Translations under genes and position numbers: made by a program
Source: Campylobacter volucris
GTDB lineage: Bacteria; Campylobacterota; Campylobacteria; Campylobacterales; Campylobacteraceae
Assembly (NCBI RefSeq): GCF_008245045.1
Contig: NZ_CP043428.1
Span: 930,001-994,000 of the forward strand
DNA length: 64,000 nucleotides
Reading direction: 5' to 3'
Notes under the pieces: generated by a model
What the model was told of the DNA's origin: nothing
Seen by the model: the letters and a program-made list of their open reading frames with translations, nothing else
Database searches by the model: none
Part shown: one piece after another, positions 38,239 to 47,406 of the stretch
Numbering within the stretch: the first letter of the stretch is position 1
How the letters are laid out: every line of letters begins with the position of its first letter

Positions 38239-40782
38239 ATGAAAAAGATTTTCTATGTATTTTTGGGGATTATGTGTTTTTTATTATTGGGTATTTATAC
38301 TCTACTTTTTACAGCTGCAGGTAATAGTTTTTTAAAACCTCGTTTAGAAACAATGATCGCAGAAAAAAGTGGGATAAATATTCAATTTGATCAATTTCAA
38401 ATTCGTTTTTCTACTTTAAACATTAAGGCAAATATAGATGATAAATTTTTTGCTGATGTTAAAGGAGATATATCTCCTTTAAGTTTAGGTTTTGATTTAG
38501 ATTATATTATAGGTTTGCAAAATCAATACACAAAAGAACTCAATTTAGACAACAAACAAGATCTTACTTTTAAGGGTAAAATCCTTGGAAAAAGTAGTGA
38601 TTTTATAGTAAATGGAAAAGGATTTTTATTTAATTCTAATCTCAATTTAAATGCAAAACTTGTTAATTACAATGTAGAAAATTTAGAACTTCTAGGCAAA
38701 GACATCGATATAGCTCAAATTTTAGATTTTGCAAGTTTGCCTCGATATATTCATGGTAAAATCAATCTCCTAGCTACAATAACTACGCAAAATTCAAAAC
38801 CAAATGGAAATGCATTGATAAATTTTTACACTAGCTCCATCAACAATAATTTAATTTACAAAGATTTTAATCTTACTTTACCTAAGCAAAGTTTTGTAAA
38901 AGGAGAAATAAAATCTTTAATACAAGATAAACTTATCATTTCAACAAGTACAATTTTAAGTAACTTTTTTAATTTAAACACAGATAAAAGCGTTTATAAT
39001 TTGGCTAACAATATCTTAGAAAGTGATTTTAATATCAAAATAAATGATTTTGATCAATTTTCAAGCATTCTTAAAACAAGATTGCAAGGAAAAAGCCAAA
39101 TCCAAGGTAATCTAAAATTAACTAATAATCAATTGCAAGAATTTAACGCAACCCTTTTAGGATTTGGTGGAGAATTAAAAGCCATATTTGCCGATAATAT
39201 CTTAAATATAAACACAAATACCATAGAAATTGATCAAATTTTAAAAACATTTTCGGTTCCAAGCGTTGTTGATTCTAAATTGGATTTTTCTTTAAATGCC
39301 AAAGGTTTAGATTTTAAAAATTTCAATGCTTTGGTAAAACTTGATAATGCAAAAATCAATACTGCCGAATTTAGAAAACTAAGCGGATTGGATTTTCCTC
39401 AAACTAATTTTAATTTGCAAGCCAAAGCTGATGCTAAAGATTTTGTAATAGCCTACAAAGCTGCTTTAAATTCAAATATAGCCACAATTTCAAATTTAAA
39501 TGGCACATATAATCTTAACGATAAAGATTTAAAAATAGATTTAAGTGCTTTTGTGGATAATCTTAACAAATTAAAAGTCTTAACAAAGCAAGATTTAAAT
39601 GGTCCTTTAAATATCAATACTAAATTAAATTTACAAGCAAACACCATTAAAGATCTTGATGCTAACATCGAAATTATGCAAGGAAAAATCAATGCAAAAT
39701 CTAATGGAAATAATCTAGAAGCTACTATAGATAATGTTAAATTAGAACAAATTTTTCCGCTCATAGGACAACAAATTCTAGCTTATGGCGATATTGATGC
39801 TAATATAAAATTAGATTCTTTAGATTTTAGCAATATAAATGGAAAATTTAATGCAAATATCGATTCAGCTTTTAATGAGCTAGAACTTTCAAAATTACTT
39901 AAAAAGCAATTTCCTAAAAATACCTCAGCAAAAATTAATTTAGATGGAAATATCAAAAATTCTTTACTTGACTTTAATGCAAAAGTAAAATCATCTTTTG
40001 CTAACATCGATAAATTCCAAGGAAAATTTGATTTTAATAAGCAATCTTTACAAAGTATTTATGAAATTTCATTGGATGATTTTTCCAAACTTGGATTTTT
40101 AGTTGATAGAAAATTACAAGGAAATGCTAAATTTAATGGAAAATTAAATTTTGAAAATCAACTTATTGATGCAAGCATAATTAGCGAAAAAATCTTTAAT
40201 GGACAACTAAACGCAACGATAAAAAATAATATCATAAAAGCAAATATTGACAATGTAGATTTATCAAATTTAGCTCAAAGCTTAGACTTTCCAGATTACT
40301 ATGAAGCAAAATCCAATGTAAAGATCGATTATAATCTCTTAAAAGAAAGTGGAGAAGTTTTGCTTGATCTAAACAATGGAAAATTAAAAAAGAATTTAAT
40401 CACTAGCGCTTTAATGATTTTATTACAAAAAGATATTACTGAAGATGTTTATAAAAACGGCAAAGCAAGCGCAATCATTAATAAAAATATTATAGATTTA
40501 AATCTTGATTTATTTGCAGATCGTAGCAAAATCAATATCACTAATGGAAAAATCGACACAAAAAGCACTAATTTAAATATACCTTTTAATATCATCATCG
40601 ATAGAGCTAATTTTAAAGGTGCTATAAAAGGAACAACACAAAATCCTAAAGTAGATCTTAATGCAGGAAGTGTTGCAAAATCTATCGCAAATACTCTAGG
40701 AGGAAATACAAGTGACGCAGCTAAAAACACAGGAAAAAAAGTAGATCAAGCTATCGATAAGGTCTTTAATAAAATCTTTTAA
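38239..40782 (+). CDS. AsmA-like periplasmic protein
   Basis: An 847-residue protein with an N-terminal signal anchor (KKIFYVFLGIMCFLLLGIYTLLF) and a long, repetitive beta-strand region rich in Asn, Lys, Leu and Asp. The end (KVDLNAGSVAKSIANTLGG) resembles AsmA/TamB-type lipid-transport proteins. Such proteins bridge the periplasm and carry phospholipids; that role here is inference. ATG at 38239 is chosen because AAAGG lies 7 bases upstream; the ATG 27 bases earlier falls inside an inverted repeat. It is divergent from groES and convergent with hpf. Confidence 0.78.
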   Translation: MKKIFYVFLGIMCFLLLGIYTLLFTAAGNSFLKPRLETMIAEKSGINIQFDQFQIRFSTLNIKANIDDKFFADVKGDISPLSLGFDLDYIIGLQNQYTKELNLDNKQDLTFKGKILGKSSDFIVNGKGFLFNSNLNLNAKLVNYNVENLELLGKDIDIAQILDFASLPRYIHGKINLLATITTQNSKPNGNALINFYTSSINNNLIYKDFNLTLPKQSFVKGEIKSLIQDKLIISTSTILSNFFNLNTDKSVYNLANNILESDFNIKINDFDQFSSILKTRLQGKSQIQGNLKLTNNQLQEFNATLLGFGGELKAIFADNILNINTNTIEIDQILKTFSVPSVVDSKLDFSLNAKGLDFKNFNALVKLDNAKINTAEFRKLSGLDFPQTNFNLQAKADAKDFVIAYKAALNSNIATISNLNGTYNLNDKDLKIDLSAFVDNLNKLKVLTKQDLNGPLNINTKLNLQANTIKDLDANIEIMQGKINAKSNGNNLEATIDNVKLEQIFPLIGQQILAYGDIDANIKLDSLDFSNINGKFNANIDSAFNELELSKLLKKQFPKNTSAKINLDGNIKNSLLDFNAKVKSSFANIDKFQGKFDFNKQSLQSIYEISLDDFSKLGFLVDRKLQGNAKFNGKLNFENQLIDASIISEKIFNGQLNATIKNNIIKANIDNVDLSNLAQSLDFPDYYEAKSNVKIDYNLLKESGEVLLDLNNGKLKKNLITSALMILLQKDITEDVYKNGKASAIINKNIIDLNLDLFADRSKINITNGKIDTKSTNLNIPFNIIIDRANFKGAIKGTTQNPKVDLNAGSVAKSIANTLGGNTSDAAKNTGKKVDQAIDKVFNKIF

Positions 40783-40808
40783 AATCTAGCCTAAAAAAGG
40801 CTAGATTT
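40782..40808. terminator. Bidirectional terminator between the AsmA-like gene and hpf
   Basis: A 10-bp stem AAATCTAGCC / GGCTAGATTT (40782-40791 with 40799-40808) with loop TAAAAAA and A/T runs at both ends. It begins on the last base of the upstream stop codon and ends one base before the hpf stop. Confidence 0.8.
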
Positions 40809-40809
40809 T

Positions 40810-41328
40810 TTAAAATAAACCAAATTTTCCATCTTTTTTCTTAAATAAAACTCTCATTTTAGCATCCATATCATTAAATACTAAAAATATATCTTTACTC
40901 GCTTTTAATTTCTCCAAAGCTTCATCAATCTCTAAAGGCTTATAAAGCTCAAGTTCCATAGGAACAATTTCATCTTCATCCACTATACTAGGTAAGGCAA
41001 AATTTTGTTTTATTTCATCTTGGTGTTTATGGGTAATATTTTTATCATGCAATCTTCGTAAAACTTTAGAAATTCTATCAATTGCCAAATCTATAGCTGC
41101 GTATAAATCTTTATCTTTTTGTTTTACTACAACGGTGTTAATTCCTGCTAAATTGATACTAAATTCAGCCCAAAATCCTTTTTTTCCATGTCTCTCATCT
41201 GCACTTATAACACAACGAGCAGAAATCACATCAAGATTATATTTGGCTAATACATCAAAACTTTTTTCAATATATTCTTTAATAGACTCTGTAAGTTCAA
41301 ACTGCTTTCCGACTATACTTGTATTCAT
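40810..41328 (-). CDS. hpf: Long-form ribosome hibernation promoting factor
   Basis: A 172-residue HPF. The N-terminal domain (GKQFELTESIKEYIEKSFD, then basic RRLHDKN) binds the 30S decoding site. The C-terminal 50 residues (MELELYKPLEIDEALEKLK to KKKDGKFGLF) form the dimerisation domain of the long form that makes 100S ribosomes. The start is set at MNTSIVGKQF (41328), which has GGAGAAGTG upstream; an in-frame ATG ten codons earlier adds unconserved residues. It stands alone, 75 bases from the next gene. Confidence 0.92.
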   Translation of the reverse strand: MNTSIVGKQFELTESIKEYIEKSFDVLAKYNLDVISARCVISADERHGKKGFWAEFSINLAGINTVVVKQKDKDLYAAIDLAIDRISKVLRRLHDKNITHKHQDEIKQNFALPSIVDEDEIVPMELELYKPLEIDEALEKLKASKDIFLVFNDMDAKMRVLFKKKDGKFGLF

Positions 41329-41403
41329 CACTTCTCCTTTTTTTGAAGTTAAATACATTATAGCACTTTAAAAGTAAAGATAAAAATTAAATAAATAATA
41401 AAT

Positions 41404-42084
41404 TTAAATTAATAAAGGCTTTAATATCCTTTGACCATCATCTGAGAGTTTTTTTCCTTGAAAATGTTCTTTACAAAAAGAAACAATCATCGCATGAAAA
41501 ATTTGGTAAAGCTCGAAAAGTTCATATTGTTTTTGTAGCAATTGATTTAGATTATTTTGATTTGTTGCTATATCTTGTCTTAAAAATTCATTTAAACTTT
41601 CATAATTATCCAATTCATAGCCTAAATACTGCGTGATTTTTGCACTATAATTATCTACAACTAAAATCTCACGCTTGCAAACATAATTTAAAATTCCATC
41701 CACACTTTCATTACCCAAGCCTTTGATTTTTAAAAGCCATTCTCTATCTACTTGTGTTTTAAACTCATTCAAAGATTCATAATCATTAAAAAATTTTTGA
41801 GTAAAATTTTTAATATATTTTGCCTTAGTATTGTAAAAACCACTAGGTTTTATTAAAAGTGCTAGAGTTTGGGTGTTTAAATTTTGCAAATCTTCAAGTT
41901 TGGTAATATTTGCATTTTTTAAATTTTCCAAAGCTTTTAAAACATTTTTCCAATTTGTATTTTGGGTTAAAATTGTAGAAATTAAAATTTCAAATTCACT
42001 TAAATTGCCATTTGGTAGCCACTCAAAATCTTGAAATTTTACATTTGCTAGTATAAAAGTCTTAAAAATTTCATAACCACTCAT
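41404..42084 (-). CDS. MagIII-like 3-methyladenine DNA glycosylase (EndoIII superfamily)
   Basis: A 226-residue HhH-GPD protein. The hairpin is KGLGNESVDGIL and the catalytic Asp lies in VVDNYS. The EndoIII Lys in the hairpin is Glu here, and the four-Cys iron-sulfur loop is missing. Both traits match H. pylori MagIII, a monofunctional glycosylase for 3-methyladenine; segments ILTQNTNW and IKPSGFYNTKAKYI also agree with it. It overlaps mfd by 4 bases, pairing base excision with transcription-coupled repair. It is not Nth. Confidence 0.85.
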   Translation of the reverse strand: MSGYEIFKTFILANVKFQDFEWLPNGNLSEFEILISTILTQNTNWKNVLKALENLKNANITKLEDLQNLNTQTLALLIKPSGFYNTKAKYIKNFTQKFFNDYESLNEFKTQVDREWLLKIKGLGNESVDGILNYVCKREILVVDNYSAKITQYLGYELDNYESLNEFLRQDIATNQNNLNQLLQKQYELFELYQIFHAMIVSFCKEHFQGKKLSDDGQRILKPLLI

Positions 42085-45017
42085 GATACATTTTTCCTAA
42101 GATGAGTAAGTATGGTTTCGATAATATCATCATCGTCTTTGCTTCTAGCTTTAATCACTTCTTTACTCTCATCATCTTTTACAAAACAAATATTTTGTTC
42201 AAAATTACTGATAGTTTTATAGTTTTTACTAGCTAAAATTTTAATTATTATTAAATCTAAAAATTGTTTAGTATAAATGTCTAATTTTCCAAAGCGATCA
42301 TTCATTTCGCCTTCTATCTCATACACTTCATTTACACTAGCACATTTACTAAGTCTTCTATAAAGTTCTAACCGCAAACGATCTTCACTAATATAATCAC
42401 TATTTATAAAAGCATTGATATTTAATTTTAAATCAATTTTTTTCTCTTTAACAATCTCATTTTTACTTAGCTTATTAATCTCATCTTCAAGCATTTTAAG
42501 ATACAAACTATAGCCAATTTGCTCTATATGCCCACTTTGATCCACGCCTAATAAATTCCCACCACCTCGAATTTCTAAATCATGATAAGCCAAAATTGAT
42601 CCTGAGCCTAAAAAAGAATTGCTTTCTAAACTAGCAAGTCTTTTTAGGGAATCTTTGGTGATTTTTTCTTTATCTTCAATTAAAAAATAACAATATCCTT
42701 GCTTAAAGCTACGCCCTACTCGCCCTCTTAATTGATGCAAATCAGCCATACCAAAACGATCTGCATTTTCAATTATAATAGTATTTGCATTTGCTAGATC
42801 AATACCGCTTTCAACTATAGAAGTACAAAGCAATAAATCATATTCCTTGTTTTCAAATTTAAGCATTTGTTCTTCGGTGGTTTTAGCATCAATTTTAGAA
42901 TGTAAAATTAAAATTTTTAAATTTGGAAATAAATCTAAAAGATATTTTTTACTTTCATTAATGCTTGCTATATGATTGTGTATATAAAAAATTTGCCCTG
43001 CTCTTCTTAATTCTCTAGAAATTGCTTCTTTAATTAAAGCATCATTACTTTCTCTTACAAAAGTTCTTACATCCAAACGATCTTGAGGTGGGGTTTGTAA
43101 AACACTATAAGATTTTAAAGAACTCAAGGCTTGATTTAAACTCCTTGGTATAGGTGTTGCCGACATTGAAAGAATATGAGAATTTTTACTAAGCTCTTTT
43201 AATTTTTCTTTTTGTTTTACGCCAAATTTATGTTCTTCATCAATCACAACCAAACCTAAATTTTCACACTCTACACTCAAAAGCGAATGTGTACCAATTA
43301 CCACGCATGGTTTTTTTTCTTTTAAAATTTGTAAAATTTGTTTTTTTTCTTTTGAGTTTGTAAAACGATCTAGTTTAAAAACATCAATTTCAAAAGGATC
43401 AAACCTTTTTTTTAAAGTTTTATAATGCTGCGAAGAAAGCAAGGTAGTAGGCACAAAAAATAATGCTGTAAAATCACTCTTAACACAAGTAAACATAGCA
43501 TTCATAGCAATTTCTGTTTTTCCAAAACCCACATCACCGCTTAACAATCTATCCATCACACGAGAACTTTTAAGATCTTGATTAATTTCTTTACATACTA
43601 ATTCTTGATCTTTAGTGTATAAAAATCCTGCCTTGCTTATAAATTCATCTTGTAATTTTTCAGATATATCTAAAACTTTAGCCTTAATCAAAGCCCTAGT
43701 GGCAGCTAAAGAAACAATATTTGAAGCAATTGCAAAAAGTTTTTCTTTGAGTTTTTCTTTGAGTTTTAAAAATGTTCCTTTTCCAAGTTTATCTAGCACA
43801 GGCACACCGCTACTTGCACCTATATATTTATCAATCATATACAAATTTTCAACAGGCAAAAGCAATTTATCATTATTTAAATATCCCAAAGCTACAAATT
43901 CTTTTTGAGCACCGCTGATAATGATTTTTTCAAGTCCTAAAAATTTAGCTATACCATAATCTTCATGCACTACATAATCACCCACCCTAAGCTCATCGAT
44001 AATCAAGCTTGCTTTTTTAATTTTTTTGTGTTTTTGTTTTTGATTAAGTGAAATAATCATACCATCTTGGATGATTAAATTTAATCTAATATCGCTCATT
44101 TTTAAAGTGATATTTGAAGTTTCTTCTATCTGTAAAGCCTTAAACAATACCTCGTTTTTAGCTAAAATGAGAATTTTTTTATCCTTATGAAAAGAAAAAA
44201 AATCTTGATTATAAACACTGATTAAATCTTTACAAATTTTAGCTTGTGGTATAATTTTTTGATTGATAATGCTAATATCTTCTTCAAATTCTTCAACTTG
44301 AAATTTTTTAATACTTACAAAATTTAAATTCAAATAATCATAAAAATCATCAATACACCAAAATCCTAAAGAATTAACATCATTGATAATACTTTGACTT
44401 TCAAAATTTTGAATTTTTTCTTGCAAAATATCATATTGTTCTTGAGTAAAATTACTCAAAAAAGGACAAATTTCTATACTAGATAATTCATTTGGTATAG
44501 ATTTTTGCGTATTGATATCAAAATATCTAATACTTTCTATCTCATCTGAAAATAATAAAATTCTATAAGGTTGCTCTTCATTAATAGCAAAAATATCAAT
44601 AATTTCACCGCGAATAGAAACTTCACCTTTATCTTGAACTATATCTACAAATTCATATCCACTATGTAAAATATCTTCTTTAAATTTTTCTAGTCTAATG
44701 AGAGAATTCTTTTTTAAAACTATATTTTTAAGATTATTTTTCCCAGGTAATTTTTGTAAAATAGTTCTAATTGGAGAAATTAAAATTTTTTTATGGATTT
44801 CTTTATGGTATGAATTTAAAACTTTGCAAATTTCAAATAATTCTTTTGAAAAAGAACGCAAATCACTCCCAAAATGCGCTCTAAAATCAGGCAAAACAAA
44901 AGTTTTGAAATCTAAATACAAGCAAACTTGAGCTAATTCATCTGCTTCTTTATCATCTTCACAAATTATAAGCTCAGCTTGATTTGCTTGTAAAAATTCA
45001 TATAAATTAGCTTGCAT
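42081..45017 (-). CDS. mfd: Transcription-repair coupling factor Mfd
   Basis: A 978-residue SF2 translocase that removes stalled RNA polymerase and recruits UvrA. It has an N-terminal UvrB-like region, the RNA polymerase-interaction domain DYVVHEDYGIAKFLG, helicase motif I SGDVGFGKTEIA near residue 492, the DEEH box, SATPIPRSLNQAL, and QLRGRVGRSFKQGYCYFL. The C-terminal autoinhibitory domain ends the chain. It is shorter than E. coli Mfd (1148) but normal for Campylobacter. It overlaps the bactofilin gene by 11 bases. Confidence 0.96.
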   Translation of the reverse strand: MQANLYEFLQANQAELIICEDDKEADELAQVCLYLDFKTFVLPDFRAHFGSDLRSFSKELFEICKVLNSYHKEIHKKILISPIRTILQKLPGKNNLKNIVLKKNSLIRLEKFKEDILHSGYEFVDIVQDKGEVSIRGEIIDIFAINEEQPYRILLFSDEIESIRYFDINTQKSIPNELSSIEICPFLSNFTQEQYDILQEKIQNFESQSIINDVNSLGFWCIDDFYDYLNLNFVSIKKFQVEEFEEDISIINQKIIPQAKICKDLISVYNQDFFSFHKDKKILILAKNEVLFKALQIEETSNITLKMSDIRLNLIIQDGMIISLNQKQKHKKIKKASLIIDELRVGDYVVHEDYGIAKFLGLEKIIISGAQKEFVALGYLNNDKLLLPVENLYMIDKYIGASSGVPVLDKLGKGTFLKLKEKLKEKLFAIASNIVSLAATRALIKAKVLDISEKLQDEFISKAGFLYTKDQELVCKEINQDLKSSRVMDRLLSGDVGFGKTEIAMNAMFTCVKSDFTALFFVPTTLLSSQHYKTLKKRFDPFEIDVFKLDRFTNSKEKKQILQILKEKKPCVVIGTHSLLSVECENLGLVVIDEEHKFGVKQKEKLKELSKNSHILSMSATPIPRSLNQALSSLKSYSVLQTPPQDRLDVRTFVRESNDALIKEAISRELRRAGQIFYIHNHIASINESKKYLLDLFPNLKILILHSKIDAKTTEEQMLKFENKEYDLLLCTSIVESGIDLANANTIIIENADRFGMADLHQLRGRVGRSFKQGYCYFLIEDKEKITKDSLKRLASLESNSFLGSGSILAYHDLEIRGGGNLLGVDQSGHIEQIGYSLYLKMLEDEINKLSKNEIVKEKKIDLKLNINAFINSDYISEDRLRLELYRRLSKCASVNEVYEIEGEMNDRFGKLDIYTKQFLDLIIIKILASKNYKTISNFEQNICFVKDDESKEVIKARSKDDDDIIETILTHLRKNVS

Positions 45018-45411
45018 CTTGTGATTTTTCTTCTATTACATCAACCATTGCTACTTCTTCATCTTTTTCTACGATTTTACTACTTCCGTTAAATTTACCA
45101 CCATTTTCTATGCTAAGTTGTTTTACAATGATATTTCCATTTAAAACACCACCTGATAAAATTTCTAAAGAATCAACACTCATCTCACCTTCAAAAAGAC
45201 CATTAATAACGATTTTATTAGCCTTTACTTGTCCTTTTAAAACACCGCTCTTACCTATAACAATTACATTAGATGAATGCACTACTCCTGTAATTTCTCC
45301 ATCTAAATGAAGCATAGAGTCAAAATAAAAATTTCCCTCTATTCTTGCACCGCTTGAAATGACTGTAGTTTCGGATACTGAAGCAATAGAGCCTTTATTA
45401 AAGATTGCCAT
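45007..45411 (-). CDS. Bactofilin, polymer-forming cytoskeletal protein
   Basis: A 134-residue bactofilin: ETTVISSGARIEGNF opens a right-handed beta-helix of short repeating strands rich in G, V and I (LDGEITG, GKSGVLKGQV, INGLFEGEM, SGGVLNGNI, NGGKFNGS). In H. pylori (CcmA) and C. jejuni, bactofilin acts with M23 peptidases in helical cell shape. The start has AAGGAG upstream and lies within the M23 gene, giving a 73-base overlap in different frames. The adjacent peptidase is the likely partner. Confidence 0.9.
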   Translation of the reverse strand: MAIFNKGSIASVSETTVISSGARIEGNFYFDSMLHLDGEITGVVHSSNVIVIGKSGVLKGQVKANKIVINGLFEGEMSVDSLEILSGGVLNGNIIVKQLSIENGGKFNGSSKIVEKDEEVAMVDVIEEKSQDAS

Positions 45412-46247
45412 GGAACTCTCCTTTCTTGTTCAAAAATTTGTTCATAATTTTTATGGTTTAAATCTATAAAAATCTTTGGATCTAAAAGTTTATTAATAAA
45501 TCTAACTTCATAATGCAAATGCGGACCTGTAGAAAGTCCAGTATTACCCGTATAGCCTAATAATTGTCCTTTTTTAACAAATTCTCCAGCTTTTACAACA
45601 TCTTGGCGTGTCATATGAGCATACACAGTTTTAAAGCCAAAATTATGGATTAAAATTACAGAATATCCATATCCATTGTTACTATATGCAGCATACTCAA
45701 CCACCCCATTTGCGGGAGCATAGATTGGTGTTTTTAAAGGCGCTCTTAAATCAATCCCAGGGTGAAATTCTTTTTTATTTAAAATAGGATGATGACGCCA
45801 ACCAAAATTTCCAGTAACTCCATTATCAGCTATAACATGACCATTTGGAATTTGGGTTAAAAATAAATATGCTTGATCATTAGTTAATTTCACCTTTTCT
45901 AATCTTTCAGGTATATCTAAACTTTCATCTTGTTTTAAACCAAGATTTTCTTCAATATCAGCAAGTTGAGTTTGTAACTCATCATATAAAGCAGTTTTTT
46001 CTTCTAAATTTTTTTGCATACTTTCATTTTGAGAAAACAATTTAGTATTTTTGGCGCTTAAAGTTTCTTGCTCTTTTAAAAGCTCTGATCTTTTAGTCGC
46101 TAAATAATTAATATACAAAGCCCCTAAAACTATCACTATAAAAACAAAAGAAGTAAAATAAATAATTACTTTTTTAATAATTTGACTTAACAAAAAATGC
46201 CTAGAGCCATTAACATCTGTTATAGTAAGTGTAAATTTATCTTTCAC
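45339..46247 (-). CDS. M23 family peptidoglycan endopeptidase, cell-shape type
   Basis: A 302-residue protein: a membrane anchor (about residues 25-50), a coiled coil (about 55-105), then a LytM/M23 domain with HPGID near residue 162 and GPHLHYEVR near residue 245 providing Zn ligands, plus YAHMT. It is predicted to cut peptide crosslinks in the wall. Relatives in H. pylori (Csd1) and C. jejuni are needed for helical shape and neighbour a bactofilin, as here. All Zn ligands are present, so it should be active. It overlaps folC by 11 bases. Confidence 0.9.
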   Translation of the reverse strand: MKDKFTLTITDVNGSRHFLLSQIIKKVIIYFTSFVFIVIVLGALYINYLATKRSELLKEQETLSAKNTKLFSQNESMQKNLEEKTALYDELQTQLADIEENLGLKQDESLDIPERLEKVKLTNDQAYLFLTQIPNGHVIADNGVTGNFGWRHHPILNKKEFHPGIDLRAPLKTPIYAPANGVVEYAAYSNNGYGYSVILIHNFGFKTVYAHMTRQDVVKAGEFVKKGQLLGYTGNTGLSTGPHLHYEVRFINKLLDPKIFIDLNHKNYEQIFEQERRVPWQSLIKALLLQYPKLQSFQAVQE

Positions 46248-47406
46248 GATACCCTCTTAAAAAATTTTCAACTAACAAAAAAGAGCCAAAAACTAAATAC
46301 AAATTATCATTTTCTATATGATTGAATTTTTTATATTTAATATCTAATTCTTTTAAACTTTCAAGCAATTTTTCTCCAGCTAAAGGCCTATTTTCAGTTT
46401 TATAATCATAAATTTCAACTATTTTTATAATAGGCTTTAAAGCTTTTAAAATATTATAAAAATCTTTATCTAAAAAACAATTATAAACTAAATGAACTTT
46501 TTTTTCCTTGAAAATTGAAGCCAAAGCTAAAGCAGCCATTTCATTATGACCTACATCGACAAAAATATTATCAGAAATTTGCTCACATCTTCCTTTTAAA
46601 TCAAGCTTTGGAAGATTTTGCATACTTTTAATTAAACTAGTTTTATCTTTATTTAAAATTATCGAAAAACTCTCTAATGCAAGCAATAAATTATCTTGCA
46701 AAAAATAAGCTAAATTATATTTTTTAGTATATTCTTGTGTAATATTTTTTAAATCTTTATCTTGAAAAAATGAAGTAATTGTAAGTTTTGAATTTTTTAA
46801 TAAAGCTATGTGTTTAGCCAAATTTAAGACAATTAAATCTTGATTAGATGAAATTATAGCCTTATCTTTCATAGCTTTTAATTTAGTTCTTGCGATATTT
46901 TTAAGTGTTTTTCCAAGAAGTTCTTGATGATCAAAGCCAATATTAGTAAAAATTGTAAATTCTTTATCAAAAACACTTGTAGCATCATACTCACCACCAA
47001 CTCCAGCTTCAAAAACTACATAGTCACATTTTTCAAAAAGAACCAATGCTAAAAAAGTTGCATATTCAAAATAGCTAAGTCTTGATAAATCTTGCTTCAT
47101 TTTATCTTCTAAAATTTTATGCGCTTGCTCTAAACTCTCATCATCTACTATAGTACCATTTAGCCAAAATCTTTCATTAAATTTAAATATATGAGGGCTA
47201 GTATAATGACCTACTAAAAACCCCTCTTGTTTTAAAAGCATGGCTAAAAATCTGCCTGTGCTTCCTTTGCCATTAGTACCAATGATTTGTATATTTTTAG
47301 TTTTGCAAAATACATTTTTATATTTTTCATACATGGCAAACATAAAAAATCTACTAATTTTTTTATAAAACATTTCTTTTTTAGCAAGGGTTTGTTTAAA
47401 ATTCAT
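46237..47406 (-). CDS. folC: Folylpolyglutamate/dihydrofolate synthase
   Basis: A 389-residue Mur ligase-like enzyme that adds glutamate to folates. The P-loop is IIGTNGKGSTGRFLAM near residue 40, followed by HYTSPHIFKFNERF and the FEAGVGGEYDATS block. The C-terminal half holds DVGHNEMAALAL. It is smaller than E. coli FolC (422) but of ordinary Campylobacter length. It overlaps the GGDEF-like gene by 4 bases. Confidence 0.94.
   Translation of the reverse strand: MNFKQTLAKKEMFYKKISRFFMFAMYEKYKNVFCKTKNIQIIGTNGKGSTGRFLAMLLKQEGFLVGHYTSPHIFKFNERFWLNGTIVDDESLEQAHKILEDKMKQDLSRLSYFEYATFLALVLFEKCDYVVFEAGVGGEYDATSVFDKEFTIFTNIGFDHQELLGKTLKNIARTKLKAMKDKAIISSNQDLIVLNLAKHIALLKNSKLTITSFFQDKDLKNITQEYTKKYNLAYFLQDNLLLALESFSIILNKDKTSLIKSMQNLPKLDLKGRCEQISDNIFVDVGHNEMAALALASIFKEKKVHLVYNCFLDKDFYNILKALKPIIKIVEIYDYKTENRPLAGEKLLESLKELDIKYKKFNHIENDNLYLVFGSFLLVENFLRGYRER

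Noticed and set aside
43735..43775. Short direct repeat in mfd (K-E-K-L twice)
   Set aside because: Only two imperfect copies in a Lys-rich helix; ordinary low complexity.
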